A stretch of DNA of 64,000 nucleotides from DAINPP01 sp963667315 (GTDB taxonomy: Bacteria; Thermotogota; Thermotogae; MWEM01). The notes below the pieces were generated by a model, which saw nothing but the letters and a program-made list of their open reading frames with translations, searched no databases and had not been told where the DNA came from. A program made the position numbers and the translations under genes. This document shows positions 59,915 through 64,000 of this stretch, piece by piece; the stretch's first letter is position 1; every line of letters starts with the position of its first letter. Where the stretch lies: the NCBI GenBank assembly GCA_963667315.1, contig OY763325.1, positions 2,232,001 to 2,296,000 on the forward strand, in the 5' to 3' direction.

Positions 59915-62437
59915 TCAGTAATTTTCCCTTTTTTTCAACGTATTCAACGAAATCGGCTTTGAAAAATAATACCCTTGTGAATAGTCAATGCCAAGCTCAA
60001 CAACTTTATCGTGAATAATCTTTTCCGATACAAATTCCCCGATCGTTTTTATTCCCAAGCGTGATGAAAAGTTGACAATCGTTTCAGCCATTATCTCAAA
60101 ATTCCGTTCTGAACAGATATTCTGAATAAGCGACCCATCGATTTTCAAATAATCAACATTCATATTCAGCAGATATTCAAAATTGGAATACCCCGTTCCA
60201 AAATCATCTATGGCAATCTTTGCCCCTCTTTTTCTAATTTCGGAGATAAACGTTTTCACCTCCTCAAACTCTTCGATCCCTTCCGTTTCAACGATCTCAA
60301 ATACCGCTTTCCCCGGATCCATCTTCTCAAGCCGCCTGAAAATAAGATCCGTCGTTTCCTTGTTGAGGATATCCGTCAACAACAGGTTGATTGCAAATTC
60401 AGCCTTGATATCTTTAAAAGTATCAAAAGATTTGTCGATCATAATCCTCGTCAATTCATGATAGATATCTGAATTCCGCGCCGCCTCCAGAAAATATTCC
60501 GGCATCAGAATTTCGTTCTTTTCGTTGATCATTCTGATTAACGCCTCGTATTTCTCAACTTTCCCCGTTTTATTGTTTACGATGGGCTGAAAATACGGAA
60601 CAACCCGATCATCCCAAACGGCTTTTTTCAGTTGTTCAATGCAAATCAAATTCCCCTTGTATTTTTCCAGAATACCGGAATTGCTGTCATAGACTCGAAA
60701 ACCCGATTTCTCATTTTTAATATTTCTCAGATTGACTTCTGCTTTCTCAAGCGCATCGCCATCATCACAGACGACACTCGTCACCATATTCACCTTTATG
60801 TTGAAATGATAAAAGATAAAATTATTCTGATTGATCATCCTGTGAAATTGCCTGACCCCCTCAACAAACCATTTTTCATTGAGAGATTCCGACCCAAGAA
60901 CGGCAAAAAGATCGGCATTCAACCTGTAAATCGTAAATTTTGCCGTGATAAAAAAACTGTTCATCTTGTAAGCCAGGATTTTCAGTATCTCATCCCCTAT
61001 TTTGTTCCCGTAAAAGTCGTTTAAATAACTGAAATTCTTAATATCGAACAACGCCAGCTTATTCCGTCTTTTCGGATCGATATCCTCTATCAGTCTTCTT
61101 CTGTTAAATAAACCGGTCAGCTGATCATTATAGGCAATTTTTTTGATTTCGAGAACTTTTTCCTCTACTTTGTATTCAAGCCTTCTGTTTAAATCGTTTA
61201 CCTCTCTCGTTGTTTCTTTCACGAGATTGTACAGGATCGTTTCTTCCTTGTTGTCTTTTTCAAGAACGACAGATGGATGGTCCACCGGATACTCAATCCT
61301 TGCCGATTCATTTTCAGAAAGCCCCAGGATTGTAAGGGTTTCTGTGAAATAAAGACTTTCTCCATCGATATAATTAAACTCCCCGGAACAAAAACACCCG
61401 GTAAGCTTATCCCCATCGCCAAAAGGTTTTAACTCATCCTGAATCACCTTTTTTAAAAGATGCAAACGTGACACACAGGAATAGATGAAGACTGATTCCA
61501 AAGGCGTGTTGCGATGTTCCGTGTAAACCGTATTCACATCATTCAGGATGTCTTTTTTATTGCCATAACCGAATTTTATCTTTTCCCCGTCATGGACTTT
61601 CATTAAAAGCATTAAAGCATCTTTGCAGAATGGAGGATCAACCTGAATGATCGGATTGGCTATTTGTTTTCCGTTTCTCTGTATCAGAAAGGGAAATTGT
61701 GCCCCAAAGTGAGGAACTGCGCCAATATCTTCCCCCATATATTTTTTATAAAACACCCAGGCGGGCAGGTCTTCAATCGTCTTAAGGAGATTCCCCTGTG
61801 ATTCCGTAACCGTAAAGTCCCTTCCAATATCCCGCCAGCTGAATTTACTGTCGTTTGTCGCAATCAGAGAATCCGAAGCCAGTGCCGCCGCTGCAATTCC
61901 TTGAGACATGATGGCTGTTTCGGTAAAAACATACATCTTTTCATAGCTATCGGGATTACCGGCAATCCCACCCGCAATAACGGTATTCTTATTATAAGCG
62001 TTGATCCCTGCTATGATTTTTTCGCCATCAATAACATCCGGCCCCTGTAAGATTTTATCCGCCGCAAATACGATAACCGCCTTGGGATTCTCTTTAAATA
62101 CTATTCTCCCCATCTCAAGGGAACTGTTATAGTAATCCCTGTCTTTTATCGGAACAATATACGTTTCTACCGTCGTCTTTTCAAACTCACTGACGGAAAT
62201 AACACAGCTCCCCATACAAGCCGTTCCATGACATATCTCACCGTATGAAGTCGTTCCCAAAATTTTAGCATTTGGGGCTAATATGAGAATCTCATCAATC
62301 ACTTTTCGCAAAAACGCTCTGTCGACAATCCCCGAAAAGATTTGGATGAAGATATTCATATCCGTATTAATTGCTTTTTCCCTAAAAAAAGCGATGAGTT
62401 GTTTCGTATCCGAGTACACGGTATTCAACGTCCTCAT
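59915..62437 (-). CDS. FIST-GGDEF-EAL protein (c-di-GMP phosphodiesterase)
   Basis: An 840-residue cytoplasmic protein without membrane helices. FIST_N and FIST_C sensor domains (about 1-375; ILGTTSYGEICHG, GCFCSGEFNY), a GGDEF-like domain with the motif lost (RLNADLF, about residue 505) and an EAL domain with its residues present: EAL at about 630, the conserved Asn, EIVE, IDDFGTGYS, LKIDGS and QGYYFSKP. So it should hydrolyse c-di-GMP, while the GGDEF part is at most regulatory. FIST domains are proposed to sense small ligands such as amino acids. ATG 62437 follows GGGGTG. Confidence 0.92.
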   Translation of the reverse strand: MRTLNTVYSDTKQLIAFFREKAINTDMNIFIQIFSGIVDRAFLRKVIDEILILAPNAKILGTTSYGEICHGTACMGSCVISVSEFEKTTVETYIVPIKDRDYYNSSLEMGRIVFKENPKAVIVFAADKILQGPDVIDGEKIIAGINAYNKNTVIAGGIAGNPDSYEKMYVFTETAIMSQGIAAAALASDSLIATNDSKFSWRDIGRDFTVTESQGNLLKTIEDLPAWVFYKKYMGEDIGAVPHFGAQFPFLIQRNGKQIANPIIQVDPPFCKDALMLLMKVHDGEKIKFGYGNKKDILNDVNTVYTEHRNTPLESVFIYSCVSRLHLLKKVIQDELKPFGDGDKLTGCFCSGEFNYIDGESLYFTETLTILGLSENESARIEYPVDHPSVVLEKDNKEETILYNLVKETTREVNDLNRRLEYKVEEKVLEIKKIAYNDQLTGLFNRRRLIEDIDPKRRNKLALFDIKNFSYLNDFYGNKIGDEILKILAYKMNSFFITAKFTIYRLNADLFAVLGSESLNEKWFVEGVRQFHRMINQNNFIFYHFNIKVNMVTSVVCDDGDALEKAEVNLRNIKNEKSGFRVYDSNSGILEKYKGNLICIEQLKKAVWDDRVVPYFQPIVNNKTGKVEKYEALIRMINEKNEILMPEYFLEAARNSDIYHELTRIMIDKSFDTFKDIKAEFAINLLLTDILNKETTDLIFRRLEKMDPGKAVFEIVETEGIEEFEEVKTFISEIRKRGAKIAIDDFGTGYSNFEYLLNMNVDYLKIDGSLIQNICSERNFEIMAETIVNFSSRLGIKTIGEFVSEKIIHDKVVELGIDYSQGYYFSKPISLNTLKKRENY

Positions 62438-62490
62438 ATTTTCACCCCACATAATCTTTACAGTTAAAAACACTTTATCATTACATATAT

Positions 62491-62499
62491 ATTATATCA
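62491..62499 (-). promoter_or_regulatory. Extended -10 promoter element for the FIST-EAL operon
   Basis: TG-A-TATAAT on the minus strand, 54 bases before the ATG at 62437. Confidence 0.6.
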
Positions 62500-62585
62500 T
62501 TTAAAGTGATTTTTTAACAAACTCTTTAAATCATCCTTCCTTAAACGACAGCATACATTTATTCTACCCGAATAAAGATAATTTA

Positions 62586-62594
62586 TGATAAAAT
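62586..62594 (+). promoter_or_regulatory. Extended -10 element for the terminal lipoprotein gene
   Basis: TG-A-TAAAAT, one mismatch, 33 bases before the ATG at 62628. Confidence 0.5.
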
Positions 62595-62627
62595 ATTTTA
62601 ACACATAACTAATCCAGAGGTGAGGAA

Positions 62628-64000
62628 ATGGCCAAAAAAGCTATATTTTTAACGCTTTTCATATTAATCTCTTTTTTACTGATCTCCTGTATGGATAACA
62701 TACAATTCCCGAAAGAAGAGGTTGCCGTCAAGGAAATCTATTTATCCGATATCTCAGAATATTATCGAACAGAAGATTTTACCGATTTCGGCGTTTGGGT
62801 CTTTACAGTTCAAAAGAATGAAGTTTCAAAACGGTTAAAAAAGACCGACTACACCTTAAACATCGGTGACCATCGGTATCCTCTGAAACCTCATAAGATC
62901 AATTCGTCTTTTTTGATCGCCTTTTTAGACGAATCGCTGACACCTGATCAAATCAGAAACGGCATCATCTCTTTAAAAGAAGATCCCGGCAATGTCTTTC
63001 GCTCTGAAGGCGATGTACTCACCGTTGAAAAAGTCATCATAACGGGAGAAACTACCGAAAACGGCACCAACACCTACGAGATTACACTGGAAGATTATCT
63101 GCAGCTTAAAGCGGATGACAACTCCATGATCTTTTCAAACGGGTCTCTGATCAGACCGGCTTATATAAAATCCTGTGAGGAAAATGCCTATACACTCAAA
63201 AGATATCATGATGCGAAACAAATTTGTCGGGAAAACACGACGACTGGCGCTTTCCTTTTTCTCAAGGAAAGACCGGATCATGAACAATTATTATTCTTCG
63301 GAAATGCAAATCGGGTGACGGTAGGCGGAATGGGAAATGTCACGGTGAGCGAGCCGGATAGGCGACACAGACTCCGACAATTGGGAACGGAGGGACCACT
63401 GACCGGAACCAATACCTTTCAGATCACACGGGATGAAGTAAACAACCGCTTTATCATCCGTATGGACCGTGATATCCTGGCTCAAAAACAGATGTACCGC
63501 GATAAATATCGTTTTGAGGCACAGTTGAAATCAACTACGGACTGTGAACTCGATCAAGAAGACAATTCTAATCTTTATCAAATGTACGTTCCATTTGGTG
63601 AAAATGCCGAACTCGAAGTCATCCGAAACGCAAGGATCTCAGCTGATCAGAAGATCGTGATATACGATCCGTCCGGTAACAGGCGAAACGGTTGTAATTT
63701 CATGAGTGAAGCCGTTAAAAATGCTCATGACGGGGATACAATACAAGTGAACAGCGATTTTTTCATCAGTGAAAGTACACAATGCTATATCAGTAACAAG
63801 GAACTGACCATCAGCACTGAAGGATACCCCTTCACTCTGGATTACACGGGAAGTGCCACAAGGGCATTTATGCTGGATGGGGATGCATCCCTCACCATCC
63901 GAAATGCCGTGATACAGAATTCAGACATCTCAGAAGTGGGGGCGGCATTTTTCGTCAACGGCACCACCGATTCACTAACCGTATTCGATTCCGTCATCGG
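62628..64000 (+). CDS. Surface lipoprotein with beta-helix region (partial, runs off the window)
   Basis: The frame is open from ATG 62628 (after GAGGTGAGG) to the window end, 457 codons, with no stop. Lipoprotein signal with lipobox LISC (Cys about residue 21). Residues 25-345 are beta-rich with no recognised family; from about residue 365 the pattern NAHDGDTIQVNSDFFIS...LTISTEGYPFTL...LTIRNAVIQNSDIS is typical of right-handed beta-helix (DUF1565/pectate-lyase-like) proteins. Probably cell-surface or periplasmic; similar in plan to the lipoprotein at 14015-16165. The end and any catalytic part lie outside the window. Confidence 0.8.
   Translation, partial: MAKKAIFLTLFILISFLLISCMDNIQFPKEEVAVKEIYLSDISEYYRTEDFTDFGVWVFTVQKNEVSKRLKKTDYTLNIGDHRYPLKPHKINSSFLIAFLDESLTPDQIRNGIISLKEDPGNVFRSEGDVLTVEKVIITGETTENGTNTYEITLEDYLQLKADDNSMIFSNGSLIRPAYIKSCEENAYTLKRYHDAKQICRENTTTGAFLFLKERPDHEQLLFFGNANRVTVGGMGNVTVSEPDRRHRLRQLGTEGPLTGTNTFQITRDEVNNRFIIRMDRDILAQKQMYRDKYRFEAQLKSTTDCELDQEDNSNLYQMYVPFGENAELEVIRNARISADQKIVIYDPSGNRRNGCNFMSEAVKNAHDGDTIQVNSDFFISESTQCYISNKELTISTEGYPFTLDYTGSATRAFMLDGDASLTIRNAVIQNSDISEVGAAFFVNGTTDSLTVFDSVI

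Noticed and set aside
60900..60960. Second active diguanylate cyclase in the FIST-EAL protein
   Set aside because: The GGDEF motif is replaced by NADLF, so cyclase activity is not expected.
1..64000. CRISPR arrays, insertion sequences, integrases, toxin-antitoxin or phage-defence genes
   Set aside because: None seen: no spaced direct repeats, no transposase or recombinase motifs, and no defence-type domains. The window is mostly core chromosome.

Overview
The window looks like ordinary chromosome of a moderately AT-rich bacterium. There are no insertion sequences, phage genes, CRISPR arrays or rRNA operons, and genes lie close together, often with ATGA stop/start overlaps. The organism is probably diderm: one protein (48767-49915) reads as a signal peptide plus an outer-membrane beta barrel, and there are several lipoproteins. 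It is probably anaerobic or redox-sensitive: Rex repressor with its operator, a flavodoxin, a 2-hydroxyacyl-CoA dehydratase/activase-like ATP-driven reductase set, and a ferredoxin-type flavoprotein. I cannot fix the phylum. The content recalls diderm Firmicutes, Thermotogota or Spirochaetota.

Layout. 1-5309: an exopolysaccharide operon with a BcsB-like fragment, a glycan synthase carrying an N-terminal MshEN (c-di-GMP) domain, a polytopic membrane protein and a GH5 lipoprotein. 5413-6252: EamA transporter. 6660-12013: a small division cluster (rsmH, ftsL-like, ftsI/spoVD-like) followed by an Lhr-like helicase. 12121-16165: ROK regulator, a TrmN6-like methyltransferase and a beta-helix lipoprotein. 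16250-21342 (minus): tsf, pyrH, tmk, an RlmI-like methyltransferase and two ECF ATPases. 21528-25342: two sensor kinases. 25491-30351: recG, M20 amidohydrolase, ssnA. 30572-32846: diguanylate cyclase and a membrane protein. 32878-35088: nagA and a UPF0104 protein. 35282-40224: long recJ, DUF3343, ruvX overlapping tRNA-Arg, and an MTA/SAH nucleosidase-like gene. 40319-41665: flavodoxin and two acetyltransferases. 41797-44850: the three-gene dehydratase/activase set. 44916-55772: a long co-directional run (proS, DUF2344, CheY-like, RsbU-like phosphatase, yebC, PHP, beta barrel, cheR, ftsY, DUF2225, LysM/3D lipoprotein). 55838-56957: rex and a divergent VOC gene. 57029-62437: thrC, DHODH-like, flavin reductase-like and FIST-GGDEF-EAL genes. 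62628-64000: start of a second beta-helix lipoprotein.

How the genes work together. Cyclic di-GMP is a recurrent theme: one intact cyclase, one phosphodiesterase with a sensory FIST domain, and a polysaccharide synthase with a c-di-GMP-binding type domain form a plausible make/break/respond set. Translation and nucleotide metabolism (tsf, pyrH, tmk, proS, rsmH) and DNA repair (recG, recJ, ruvX) make up the core.

Sequence-level points worth most attention: a recurrent extended -10 promoter (TGnTATAAT) in front of many operons; two genes whose conserved N-termini can only be reached from an ATA or ATT start codon; ruvX ending inside a tRNA gene; a RecJ with a long, apparently decayed helicase-like tail; and the stand-alone three-gene dehydratase-activase system.
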